The translations under genes were made by a program, and so were the position numbers. Shown here in pieces: positions 1-9,620 of a DNA stretch of 64,000 bases. Position 1 is the first letter of the stretch. Each line of letters opens with the position of its first letter. A model generated the notes under the pieces. The model ran no database searches. It was not told where the DNA came from and was given only the letters and a program-made list of their open reading frames with translations. The DNA is from Allomyces macrogynus ATCC 38327. Taxonomy: Eukaryota; Blastocladiomycota; Blastocladiomycetes; Blastocladiales; Blastocladiaceae. Location of the stretch: contig GG745358.1 in the NCBI GenBank assembly GCA_000151295.1, forward strand, positions 511,403-575,402, read 5' to 3'.

Positions 1-836
1 AAGGTGGATTTGCGGTTGCCGTGGAAGTTCATGAGTGATTCCTTTTGCGTCGATTCAATGGCGAGGACCGGCGTGTCGACGTCCTTTTTCTCTTGCCGCA
101 GGATGCGCTAGGGTTGGGAGCGTCAGCGCTTGTTCATGGCAAAAATGGCTCGGATCGGGCCTCGGCGTACGTTGAGCGTGTCGACGAGCATCGGAATGTG
201 CTGGTCGGTGAAGTTTTGCGGCGCCGGAATGTAAATGTACGGGAAAAAGCCGTGGACGTGGCAAGCGACGCTGTGGCCGTCGCGAGTCACGCCATAGAAA
301 CGCAATGCCGGGTGCATCGGCGTGCGCGTGAGCTTGCTCGCGTACGGCAGCTGCATACCGGCCGGGCACGGGCTAAACGACTCGTCGGCCTCGATTTGCT
401 GGAAGACTATCAGAGATCACCTTGGTCAGAGAGTCGCGCTCGAAAGAATTGCGGGCGACGAAAGAGATCGTACCCAGGTCCTGCGTCGCCGCATCCCATG
501 GCCCGTCGAGTGCAGGCCGTGCCCACGTCAATTTCGGGTCGACGTCTAGCAAAAGTCGCGCGTCAGCGTCCACACGCAGCCGCTCCCCTTCGCAAAGGAC
601 AGCCTTTAAGCACCACCGGCTCGCGTCTGCGTGAGCGCGAGCTCCTCGAGATGGTCCTCGAACGTGGACCGCGGGACCAATTCGGGCTGCGAAGAGCCGG
701 GCAGGTTGCCGTCAAACTTGCGCCGCTTGTTGGCAATATTGGCACGTGTCGAAGAACTCGCGGTCGCGCCCTGGCCGGGCTCGGCGGGCTCGTCGCGCCG
801 CTTGAGCGCGGGCTTGGTCAGGGACGTGTTCTCCAT
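1..836 (-). CDS. POLD1: DNA polymerase delta catalytic subunit, N-terminal part (runs off the window)
   Basis: This is the 5' portion of the replicative polymerase that makes most of the lagging strand in the nucleus; about 212 residues are inside the window. I place exons at 836-614, 545-474, 406-171 and 107-1, with three introns of 63-68 nt, each with a CTGAC-like branch site and TAG/AG acceptor. The start (834-836) gives MENTSLTKPALKRR, a basic leader with a KRRK nuclear-localisation-type stretch. Family landmarks follow: DVDPKLTWARP, then VFQQIEADES, then ALRFYGVTRDGHSVACHVHG, which matches the Pol delta/B-family N-terminal region (human equivalents FQQLEIDHY and FGVTDEGFSVCCHIHGF), and finally ESTQKESLMNFHG. 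The exonuclease and polymerase domains lie beyond the left edge. It is divergent from the RNA exonuclease gene. Joined across the introns the frame is intact. Confidence 0.85.
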
Positions 837-1479
837 GCTGGAATGATCGATTGGCGTCGAGGTACGGCCGACAAGAGCTTGAAAAGCGGTGGTGCGCGCG
901 TTGATGGTTGTTGAACGGGTGCCGTCGTGCGGGTGTGACAAGAACGTGTTGTCAAGAGCAGAATCAGGGCAGCGCTGTACTGCGAGCGCTTGCAAGTCGT
1001 TTCGTCGTCGTGCTCGTCGTCGCCGTCGTTGTCCACGCTGCAATGCTGGTTGGTCGTGGCAACGAGCGGCCAACCGCAACGTGGGACTCACACCCACAGG
1101 CCTGCCCCCGGTCTGCCATCCCCGTCTGCAGCACGTGTAACCTGTCCCAGCGAGGCCCGTTCGATCACGCGCTGAGGGTGCCCTGTGCTGCCCCCATGTC
1201 AAACTGATCTACCCCACGGCGAACCACGTTGGGACTCACGTCGCTCGATGAAGTCGACCAGCAGCGGTGTCGACGAAAACGACGACGACCGTCGCCAACG
1301 ACCTGCTGCTGCACCCGCAACTTGCTGCAGCGTCTTGTGCCGGTCTCCTGCTACGACTCGACGCCGATTGAGGGGCAGTTGCAACCGCCGTCATCGACTT
1401 CGGTTCCTGCCGCCGTGTGCAGGCGTGGGTTCACGTCCCCCAACCTGACGTGGTTTCGACCTTGAAAAAGCTCCCCACG
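837..1479. other. Divergent intergenic region between POLD1 and the Rex1-type exonuclease
   Basis: About 640 bp separate two outward-facing genes and must hold both promoters. I see no convincing TATA box, RNA gene or conserved reading frame; the open frames here have no recognisable motif. Confidence 0.4.
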
Positions 1480-3337
1480 ATGGCCGCACCAACCCTCCCC
1501 GAACCCAAAATCCACGACCCGAGCTTGGCGCCGCGCATCACGCTGATGCGCCGCCTGTCGACGGTCCGCGCCCTCTTCCAGCAATACGTGCGCATCATGG
1601 CCGCTCATACGGCCACCATGCCGGCACTCCCCGCAACCATGGCCGAGCGCGATGAAGTGCAGCTCGTCACGTCGGTCGAAAACGATACCGACTACGTGCA
1701 CAAGGCCAAGGTCCGCCTGAGCCAGTTGCGCCAGCGGCCCGTCGTTCCGTTCGGCATGCTCGATGCGAACGGACCTGCCGTCGACAGTGCCGCGGGTTTG
1801 GCTGCACCCGCTGCCGAAGAACCTTTGAGGCCATCGGGATCGTCATCGGCGGCGGCACCGCCACCAGCACCGACGAGCGCACCGATCCTGGCCACGAAAC
1901 GACGCGCACCGTCCCCCGCAAGCAGCCGCGAATCCAGTCCCGCCGACTCGCTCGCATCTGCTGGCAGCAGTGCAGCCGACGCCATCAAACGCCGCCGCGT
2001 CGCCGTTGATCCAACCAAGTCCCTCGCCGCCACTGCCGCCCTGGCCCTGGGCGCCGCCGCGGGCCGACCGATCATGACGCTCGCGTCGCTCACCAAGAAG
2101 CCGCCAGCACCCATCACCTACGACGACGCGTACCAATACATCATGACCGACCAGGTCGTGATCGACTGGGGCTACCCGACCTACGACCGCGCGCATGAAG
2201 TGCTTGCTGCCGACGACCGCGACACGATTGCTGCGCTCAAGCAGCTCGCCGCGGACCCGACGGCGTTTGGATCTGGTGCCGTGGACCCCGTGATCCGGAC
2301 GTGCGAGCGGTGCCGCGCGAAATTTACCGTTACGCCGCACCCTGGTAACGACGAGTGCACGTACCATCCGGGCCGGTTGCGGATTGTCACGTCCGGTGGG
2401 GAACGGATCAAGGAGTATTCGTGTTGTCAAGGAAATATGGGGTCGGTCGGGTGCGTCTCGGGTGTGCACGTGTGGAAGGATGACCGGTGCGCGTTCTTGC
2501 ACGGGCTGGTCCCGTTTGCGGTCACGCCCGAAGTCATCGAGGGGGCCGCCAAGCCGGTGGGGTACTTGCCGATTGTGGCCATGGATTGCGAAATGGTACG
2601 CTGCGCTATTTCACGTTTCGCGAGCGTTTAGTGCTTTGCGCATCCTGACCCTCGATATCGACACGTAGTGCTATACGACGCACGGGTTCGAGCTATGCCG
2701 TATTACCGCCGTCGACGCGCAGGGTGCGACGGTGCTGGACGAGCTCGTCAAGCCAATGGGAACTGTCTTGGACTTGAATACGAAATACAGGTGCGTTTTT
2801 GCGAGATGCTTTGTCGGTAGCAACAGAACGCTGTGAGCTCACTCCTTCTATTCTCTCCAGTGGAATCGAGTCGTTGGACGGCGCTAAGGAAACGCTCGAG
2901 TCGGTGCGCAGCAAGCTCCTTGCAAGGATCGACCAGGACACGATCTTCGTGGGCCACGGGCTCGAAAACGACTTTAAGGTCCTGCGCATCATTCATCCGA
3001 CGATCGTCGACACGGCACACGTCTACTCGCACCCGAGTGTACGTTCCGTGCTCGTCGTTCACAATTTGACTGCCGTAAATTGACCATCGCGCGTCCGCAA
3101 AACAGGGACTTCCGGCACGGTACTCGCTGCGACACTTGTCGTCCAAGCTGCTCGGCTCGTTCATTCAAAACCAGGCTGAGGGTGGACACGATAGTTTGGA
3201 GGACGCCAAGGGTACGTCTCCTGATTCGGCTCACGTACGGCGGGATCAGAGCGCTAACAATCGTCGTTTCGGTCTTCATAGCATGTTTGGAGCTCCTGCG
3301 CAAGAAAATTGCGTTGCCGGGTCTGGCCGTGCTGTAA
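1480..3337 (+). CDS. Rex1/REXO1-type RNA exonuclease (DEDDh family)
   Basis: A 3'-5' RNA exonuclease of the family that trims 5S rRNA, tRNA and snRNA 3' ends in the nucleus. Predicted exons are 1480-2595, 2669-2790, 2861-3038, 3106-3211 and 3282-3337, giving 525 aa. The N-terminal ~250 residues are Ala/Pro/Ser-rich with a KRRR basic patch. A zinc-binding-like segment follows (CERCRAKF ... ECTYHPG ... YSCCQG). The catalytic domain starts with AMDCEMCYTTHGFEL (first acidic motif), continues with LDELVKP and YSGIES, then FVGHGLENDFKVLRI (second motif) and ends with HDSLEDAKACLELL (DEDDh third motif). All motifs are intact and appear only after splicing, which strongly supports the exon model. 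An in-frame ATG is used at 1480; the open frame extends upstream to 1417 but without a better start. It could be a paralogue such as Rex3. Confidence 0.85.
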
Positions 3338-4209
3338 AAGGGCATAGCAGAGCAGAGCAAAAGCACATTGTGGGCGTGATTCCTTCTTCTCCACCGCTTC
3401 AAGTGTTGGCTCCTGGTCCACGTGAATCGGTGCTGCTATCCGGCTCGGCATCGTTTGTCTGCGATTGAGAGCAACCACATTTGAGAAAAAATGGTACCAT
3501 TGTGGAATATCAGTGGAGCTGTATGGAGCGGACCAACGAGAAATCGTCACCGTCTGATCTCCTGTCCAATGACAAATCGGAGAACCAGCTCTTTTAGTTG
3601 AACCTGTTGCTGTTGCTGCGTGCTTTGTTGAGGCCAATCGACACGTCCCAGCTCGCCCGACGAGCTCTTTCTTTTGCACCTGTTGTCGCTGAAATCGCTT
3701 TGGTTGCCACTATATTTGCAGCATCTCCGGCTTAACCTTCATAAGGATCTCACTGCCAGTTGGATCAAGTCGATGCAGCCGGACACGGAGCGCGTGACGT
3801 TGTTTTCTTGCCTCCGCTCTGTCGGTGTTGGGCCACGTTGTTGTCAGATGCAAAGGGCGTCGGGCATGAGTTGAAGCAAAGAATGTCGCATCAAGAGAAG
3901 GCAATGTGTCAACAACGAGCTGTGTGTTCAGGGTGCAGAAGAGGATCTCAGGTAATGTTGAGCTGTATAAGGGAGATGGAATCGAACAGATCTCCTTTCC
4001 GAGGAAGGCGTTTGTCTCAATCGGTTCATGAGGCTGCTGCGTTGATCCAAGCGTTGGTATCTCTGACTTGACTGTGGAGAACAACATTGAAAGTATCGGT
4101 AGCCCATGATCAAGAGCGACGGATCAAGGTTGCGAAGGAGAATTACTGGAACGCCAATCTTGAGCTTGAGCCAATGCGGTGGGAAACTGGATGGGGACTG
4201 CTGAGATTT
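3338..4209. other. Gene-poor, lower-GC intergenic stretch
   Basis: This 870-bp stretch after the exonuclease stop is visibly poorer in G+C than its neighbours. It contains only short unsupported open frames on both strands. No repeat ends, tRNA or promoter could be recognised. It may be a decayed insertion, but I see no diagnostic sequence. Confidence 0.35.
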
Positions 4210-5340
4210 TCAGTCGGCATATTCGAGCCCACCTGCACCGCTGTTGGCGGGGACCATCACACCTCGTTCGTTAATCTCCACAACACTTTCCACCTTGTCC
4301 CCCTCGCCCACCACAACACCGTCGATACCAAGAGCGTAGAGGGCGGCGGCGGCTATCAACTCTTTTGCAACGCGTTTTGTCGCTGCCGCTAGCGACCAAT
4401 CAAAATCGACGAGTAACCACCCAACTTTACCCTTGGCCGTCAGAATCAGGCACACAAGGTACCCGGGCACACGGCCACAGCTCACGTCACGTTGCGCAAG
4501 CTCTAAGGAATAATGCAGAATCGTCACGTCGTTCTCAGGCAACCCCGTGAGCAGCGATTCCGATGTCGCGTCAGTCGCACTGCGGCGCGTCGGGAGAGCC
4601 GCCGCCGAGTGGTCGTAGAGAGCCTCAACTGCATTGGGCACACGGTGCATCAGATCAGCTGGTTGCTCGGCCGACACGACGCTGAGCTTGTACTTCGTGA
4701 CGGTCTTGATGTCGACAAATGGAAAATGGAGAGGCAAGGGAAAGTCGGTGTTTTGAATCGATTCGCGAGTGGACTGGTTCTCAGACGTGTCATCAATCAG
4801 CGTCGCGTAAATCGCTTCAGAATCAATCCGAAGAACCACATGGTGCGAGAAGAAGCGCCCAACCTGCGATCCTGACAAAAAACGCGCCGCGTCCTCGGGC
4901 CGAATCTTATGGTTGTCGGATCTCCCCCTTGAGATGGTAACAGAACACTCAACTGTCCAGGCCAGGGGGCCGGGATCAGGTCATGCAAACTCCTCCAGTC
5001 CATGGTAGCTTGGGATCGTCCCCGCTGCCCCATCTCCAACCGCCGCCAATTCATCCACCGCCGCCAATTCATCCACCGTCGCCACTCCATCCACCACCGA
5101 TGTTGCAGCCGCTGCCCGCACATACCGCGCGGAGAGCAACAGACTTTGGACTGGTCGCCCGCCAGGAAAACCCTTGACGCGCCGCAAATCGCCGCCCAAC
5201 CTGACCGTCGTGCTCATGATGCGCATCCAATTAACGTTCGACTCATCAATGGTCGCGAGCTGCTTGGGCAGCACAGGCAGTTCAACGTCGGTCGCCCAAA
5301 GCGTCAACAGGTCGAGCCAAAACCGACCAACTTTGGTGCG
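4210..5340 (-). CDS. Unrecognised protein, at least two coding blocks with an unresolved join
   Basis: I do not recognise this gene. The 3' block (4210 to about 4940) encodes about 240 residues, including RPEDAARFLSGSQVGRFFSH, a middle segment with FPLPLHFPFVDIKTVTKYKL and a C-terminal part with GKVGWLLVDFDWSLAAATKR. The 5' block (about 5340 to 4984) includes FWLDLLTLWATDVELPVLPK and ends in a tandem of DELAA(V)-type repeats. The blocks are in different frames. Around 4905-4990 two frames overlap: one carries an APWPGQLSVLLPSQGGDP stretch, then coding character switches to the other frame near 4905. Either a short intron or a 1-nt indel lies there. No upstream ATG in frame with the 5' block could be assigned with confidence. 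Coding character is inferred from long open frames and amino-acid composition only. Confidence 0.4.
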
Positions 5341-6500
5341 CCTGGCACAGGTTCATGCTGCTTGCGCATGGGCACCCCGGCCCAAAGACAAGAAGACAAG
5401 AGACGTGAAAAAATGACGGCCAGAGCGAGAAATGAAGTCTGATCAAGGTGCGGATGAGCGATTCACCGTCAGGTAGATCGAGAGAGCGCACGGCCTACAG
5501 AGGGCAGCAGGGAAGTGAAAGAGCGCGCGAGTGCGGCCGGAAATTGCACGACGAGAAACAAAGCGCAACCGACGCGGCAAGTACCGAGCAAAGCGGACCA
5601 CCTTCAAGCACAAGAGATCACGCCGGATCCCGCTGGTCACAGCAAGTCGAGATCACGTCCGAGTCTAGATCAGCGAGCGAGAGCGTCAAACGCGTGGTCG
5701 TAATGGCGAGCGTGCGAGTTCCATTCGGTGGAATCCAAGTTGGAGGGTGGCGGCAAAGTGCGTGCAGAAGAGCAGCACTGGAGAATCAATTCGCGAGCAG
5801 TCGACGAGGAACCCGTGGAGGCCGTGGCAAAGACCGAGAGCGGGATGCTCTGGCCGGAGAAATGCTCGGACAGGCGAGCGCTCTTGCGGCAAGTAACAAG
5901 TCAGCACTCGTCTTGCGATCGTTTGCAGAATGACAGAGAGCCGTTGTGCGGGCGTGGTCGTGGTCGGGTGAGGATCGTAAAGATGTGCGAGAGAGAATAA
6001 TTCGCTCAAGGGCACGTGCACGAATTAATCGGCGCTGGAACTGAGACGATTTTCCCTCTCCTTGACATCCCAACATGCACCTCTTGCTCACCAATCTCTC
6101 AAAAGCCCGAAACCCGCATGGAGGTCCTTCTCTTAACCGAAACAATGTATGCCGATCGTTTGCTTAAGTCAAAACAGCAGGAAGAACACGCCCTTGAAGG
6201 CAAGATACAAATTCCAAAAATACCATGGACGAGGACAAAGGCCGTTGGGCTTGGCCATGAGCCTGAAGCACGCCCTGTCCCGCTGTGTCGGGCGGGCGAC
6301 CGCTTCATCTCCGCCACAAAAAAAGACCAGGACAAAAGATGTCGGTTGGTATTTTCTTTCCTAACATCAAATCCAAACTATCAACACTTTCTCGCGATCC
6401 ACTCTCCTCCTCACCGTCCTCTCTGGCGCCTTCCCTCCTTCCACACCGCGCCAGCGCCCCGTCGTCCTCCGCATCCTCATCGCACGCCCCTTTCGTCCCT
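5341..6500. other. Intergenic region with no supported gene
   Basis: There is no recognisable protein in either strand. A 161-codon open frame at 5448-5933 (+) has a low-complexity Arg/Ser/Gly composition, no motifs and no splice context, so I treat it as chance. The 3' flank of the heat-shock gene lies at the right end. Confidence 0.4.
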
Positions 6501-7090
6501 TCACGAAATCGTAATCCGCCGCCCCGCCGCCTCAGCCTTCTTGGGCACGTGCACGGTCAGTACGCCGTCATGGAACGCCGCCTTGGTGTTGGTCAAGTCG
6601 GCGGCGGGCGGCAGCGCGACGGAACGCGAAAACTTGCCCTGGTACCGCTCACGCACGTGCATTGTACCCTCGCGGCGCTCGCCCTGGGCCTGCGACTCGC
6701 CCGAGATCGTCAAGACACCTTGGTTCGCTTCGACCTTGACGTTGTCCTTGGGGATGCCCGGCAGGTCGCACCGCACTTCAATGTCCTTGTCGGTCTCATG
6801 CCTGGTTGGTGGAATGAGCGGGAGGGTCAGTTGGCGGAATCAAGGAGGAGGTGGCGGAAGTCGGAGCGGTGCGACACGTACACGTCAATCCGAGGCACAA
6901 ATCCCATCTCGCCCATGCCCACGACGCCCGGCATCCCGACGGCCGAGGTAGTGCCGCCGCGGTTGGCCGTGTCGATAAAGTCGGAGAGCATGCGGTTCAT
7001 GTCGCGCTGCATCGCGCGGAATGCGCGGTCCATGCCAAACGGGTCGGCGCCAGCGCCAACACCCCACTCGGTCGGACGGAAGAGAGCCAT
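6501..7090 (-). CDS. Small heat-shock protein (Hsp20/alpha-crystallin family)
   Basis: An ATP-independent holdase chaperone that binds unfolding proteins, normally as cytosolic oligomers. Exons 7090-6882 and 6801-6501 (80-nt intron, donor GTACGT) give 169 aa, typical of the family. The N-terminal arm is MALFRPTEW plus a Gly/Met-rich stretch. After the intron the alpha-crystallin domain begins PRIDVHETDKDIEVRCDLPG, continues VLTISGESQ and FSRSVALPPAAD, and closes with the diagnostic FHDGVLTVHVPKK (A-x-x-x-G-V-L motif). The C-terminal tail has ITIS, resembling the I-x-I motif used in oligomerisation. A TATA box and a GAA array that could act as a heat-shock element lie upstream. The splice phase (2) restores the domain exactly. 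Confidence 0.92.
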
Positions 7091-7210
7091 GGTGATAGAT
7101 TAATGAGTTGGTTGGTGGTGGCTCGAGAGAGCTCGCGTGCGTGCTTGCGTTGGTTGCGTTGCGTTGCGCTGGTCTGCTGGAGAAGCAAGGATGGCGGCGA
7201 GGAGAGCGCG

Positions 7211-7223
7211 CGGGCTTTATACC
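7211..7223 (-). promoter_or_regulatory. TATA box of the Hsp20 gene
   Basis: Read on the minus strand this is GGGTATAAAGCCC, about 125 bp upstream of the Hsp20 start codon. The placement and match to TATAAA fit an inducible core promoter. Confidence 0.55.
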
Positions 7224-7336
7224 CGTCGCGGCGGTGGGGGCGGCATCGTGAGCAAGGTGTGCGGTGCGGGCTCGGGAACGCCGTGGAACCAGCGCGCGAG
7301 CCCCAGTCGATCGCCGACGCGACGCGGTGCACGTGC

Positions 7337-7365
7337 GAACGACGTCGAACGCTGGCGAACGTTTC
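7337..7365 (-). promoter_or_regulatory. Candidate gapped heat-shock element
   Basis: Three GAA trinucleotides are spaced exactly 10 bp apart (7337, 7347, 7357), followed by TTTC. Heat-shock factor recognises alternating GAA/TTC pentamers, so GAA units at 10-bp spacing resemble the gapped form. It lies about 250 bp upstream of the Hsp20 start. Function is inferred. Confidence 0.35.
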
Positions 7366-7375
7366 AGCTCGCGCG

Positions 7376-7420
7376 TGTCGTGTCGTGTCGTGTCGTGTCG
7401 TGTCGTGTCGTTTCGTGTCG
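7376..7420 (+). repeat. (TGTCG)n pentanucleotide microsatellite
   Basis: Nine units: seven perfect TGTCG copies, one TTTCG and a final TGTCG. A shorter array of the same unit is at 53094-53113. Confidence 0.9.
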
Positions 7421-7943
7421 GGATTGGAAGGCAGAGCCTGGGCGGGAGAACCTCGCCGAATCATCTGCCGCAGGTCGCGCGCGTCGTGTCGGCGCGCGTG
7501 TGGTGGTGGAACATGGCGGTCGACCTGCGCACCACACCGAACGCAGTCGACCTGCGTGCGAGACGCGATGCGGCTTGTGCGTGCTGCGCCACACGGAACC
7601 GCCTTCCTGCCCGTTCGACTCACACGTGACCGCGTTTTGCATGGTGCCATGGGGCCAGCTCGCGCGGGCAAGTCTCTTGGAACCGACCCTGCCGGCGCGA
7701 TCCGCGAGAAAAACAAGGGTGGACAACATGCGCTTCATTGGCACTCTGCTCTCACGGCCACGGGTGCCAGCGGCGCGACGACACTCGCTCGTCCGCCACC
7801 TTGTCCACCCAACTCTTCGCCTCCCACCTCCCTGCTCCGCCGCTTGCCTGCAGCAACAGCGTTCGTTCTCGCGGCCGCGATCGGGCTGCTCATTCCACGT
7901 TCCTTCTCCCTCGTCCCTGTCGCGCGGCGCGCTCGACGCGCTC

Positions 7944-8919
7944 TCACACAGCACCGCTCAGCTGCGCGTCCTTGTCAGTGAGCGGCACGTACATGACGCC
8001 CATGAGAGTGTGCGTCGTGACCGTGCCGTCTTGGTCCTTGTCGACTTGCATCAGTGCTTGCCCACCATACGAACGGGCGACGGGCAGGATCATGCGACCG
8101 GGAGACGCAAGTTGGTCGACGAGCTATGCGCGGGTGAAGGGACGGTGAGAATGTGAGGTCGAGGAACAAAAGTGCGAGGTCGGGTGGGGAGGGGGGGGGG
8201 GGGGCATACGGGCTGCGGGATCGTCGCGGCTGCCGCGCCAACGTGGCTAGGCGGTTGTGAGCGTCAGTTCTGAGCCAGGAAAACGCGAGCGTGCTGAGGA
8301 CGACGAACATGGCACTGTACGGCGCGCGCGCCGGGTATCCTTCACGGCCGTCACCAACTACGCTCGCAACGAACTTGGGATCAGCACCCGACCACCACCA
8401 TCATCTGCCGCACGACTCAACGCGTACCGACACACTCGACCCGCCCATTCGTCGTCCATCCGGGCTGATCCCGCTCCACATTCGCGCGCGTCATCTCCAC
8501 CAACTCCTCAATGTGATCGAGCGCGACCACCTTCCCTTCGGGCCCGACCATATCCGCCATACACGCGGTCAAGTACCCCGACCCGCAGCCCACGTCCAAC
8601 ACGCGGTTCCCCGGGCGGAGGTACGGCTCGAGCAAGTTGAGCGCGTAGGCGTGCATGTGCGGCGCCGAAATCGTCGCGGAATAGCCGATCGTCTGCGGCG
8701 CGTCCATGTACGCTGACGAACCCGGGTGGACGTAGTGCCCGCGGTCGATGGCGAACATGGCCGATTTGACGCGGGGGTTGGTGATGATGTTGGCGTCTAG
8801 GCACGCGGGGAGGGCGTGAGTCGCGCTCGTGGTCGCGCAAGTGATGTGATGGGGTGATACGGACCAAACAGGTTCTCCACGAGCCGCGCGTTCGACTTGG
8901 CGCTGCACCGCCACGCCAT
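7944..8919 (-). CDS. PCMT1: Protein-L-isoaspartate O-methyltransferase (PIMT)
   Basis: It transfers a methyl group from S-adenosylmethionine to L-isoaspartyl residues to start repair of damaged proteins. Five exons (8919-8865, 8796-8428, 8357-8309, 8246-8210, 8123-7944) give 229 aa, about the length of the human enzyme. Landmarks in order: [46 protein letters not shown] (the hallmark substrate-binding segment); [20 protein letters not shown] (SAM-binding motif I); [20 protein letters not shown] across an exon junction; IHVGAAA across another; GRMILPV; and [12 protein letters not shown] at the C terminus. Every junction restores a known motif. The frame is also open upstream to an ATG at 9093, which would add 58 residues beginning with a strongly hydrophobic segment. 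The fourth intron contains a 14-nt homopolymer. Confidence 0.93.
8191..8204. repeat. G14 homopolymer inside a PIMT intron
   Basis: Fourteen consecutive G on the plus strand, read as a C tract in the intron (8124-8209) just after the GTATGC donor. Confidence 0.9.
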
Positions 8920-9620
8920 GGTGTCGATGATGCTTGGAGTTGGGTCGAGAAACAGGCGCGCTGGTGCACGCGATGGTTGGGCGAATGCCAGATGTTGCAT
9001 CGCGAGCGTCGCGACAAGAAAGAGAATCGTCTGGATCCACCGCGTCGCGAAGAGGAAGAGCAGGAGCGCGAGCGGCGCCGGCGCTTGGGCCATGGTCAAG
9101 ACGGTCGGTCACATCCGCGCCGGGCGCGTCGTGTCGTGGCAGCGAGGTTGTGGTCGCGGTAGCGGTCGCGTCGAGACATGGTCGGCAGCGCGGCGGCGGA
9201 GTCCCGTGGGGACCTGACCGACGCGCGCCAATGAGCGACCGGCGGGCTGACAACCAACACTAACCCGGCCACGACGTGGCAACAGCTGGCAAACGACCAA
9301 CGAATTGAAGCACACCCCACGAAGTGAAATTTCCAACCAAAACCAAGCAACCAATCCAACAATGAGAATCAACGCCCAACCAAAAACGCCAATTAACTGG
9401 GGCCGAGCACAGACGATCAACGGCAGTGACGGGTCGAGAAAAATCAAAGAAGAAGCAGCAGCACTGGAACGGCAGTGAGAGGACGATTTACCGGCAAGAG
9501 GACACGGCAGAGAAGATAGGGACAATAAAAGCGCGGGAGGAAGAAAGGTGTCTAGAAAGACCGGTTCTAGCGTCTTGGTTGCGTTGACAAATGTAAATCG
9601 GACAGTCGGCGTCGCGAGCG
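8920..9620. other. 5' flank of PIMT and 3' flank of the WNK gene
   Basis: Positions 8920-9093 are an open extension of the PIMT frame. The remaining ~530 bp shows no supported gene. Confidence 0.45.

Larger units (their letters stand above)
7091..7943. other. Promoter region of the Hsp20 gene and 3' flank of the isoaspartate methyltransferase
   Basis: No gene is supported. It holds the TATA box, GAA array and pentanucleotide repeat described separately. Open frames here are GC-rich chance frames. Confidence 0.5.

Noticed and set aside
1417..1479. Upstream start for the RNA exonuclease
   Set aside because: The frame is open but encodes no leader-like or family-like sequence; the ATG at 1480 is in a simpler context.
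5448..5933. 161-codon plus-strand open frame
   Set aside because: No motif, low-complexity, no recognisable promoter or splice context; consistent with chance in high-GC DNA.
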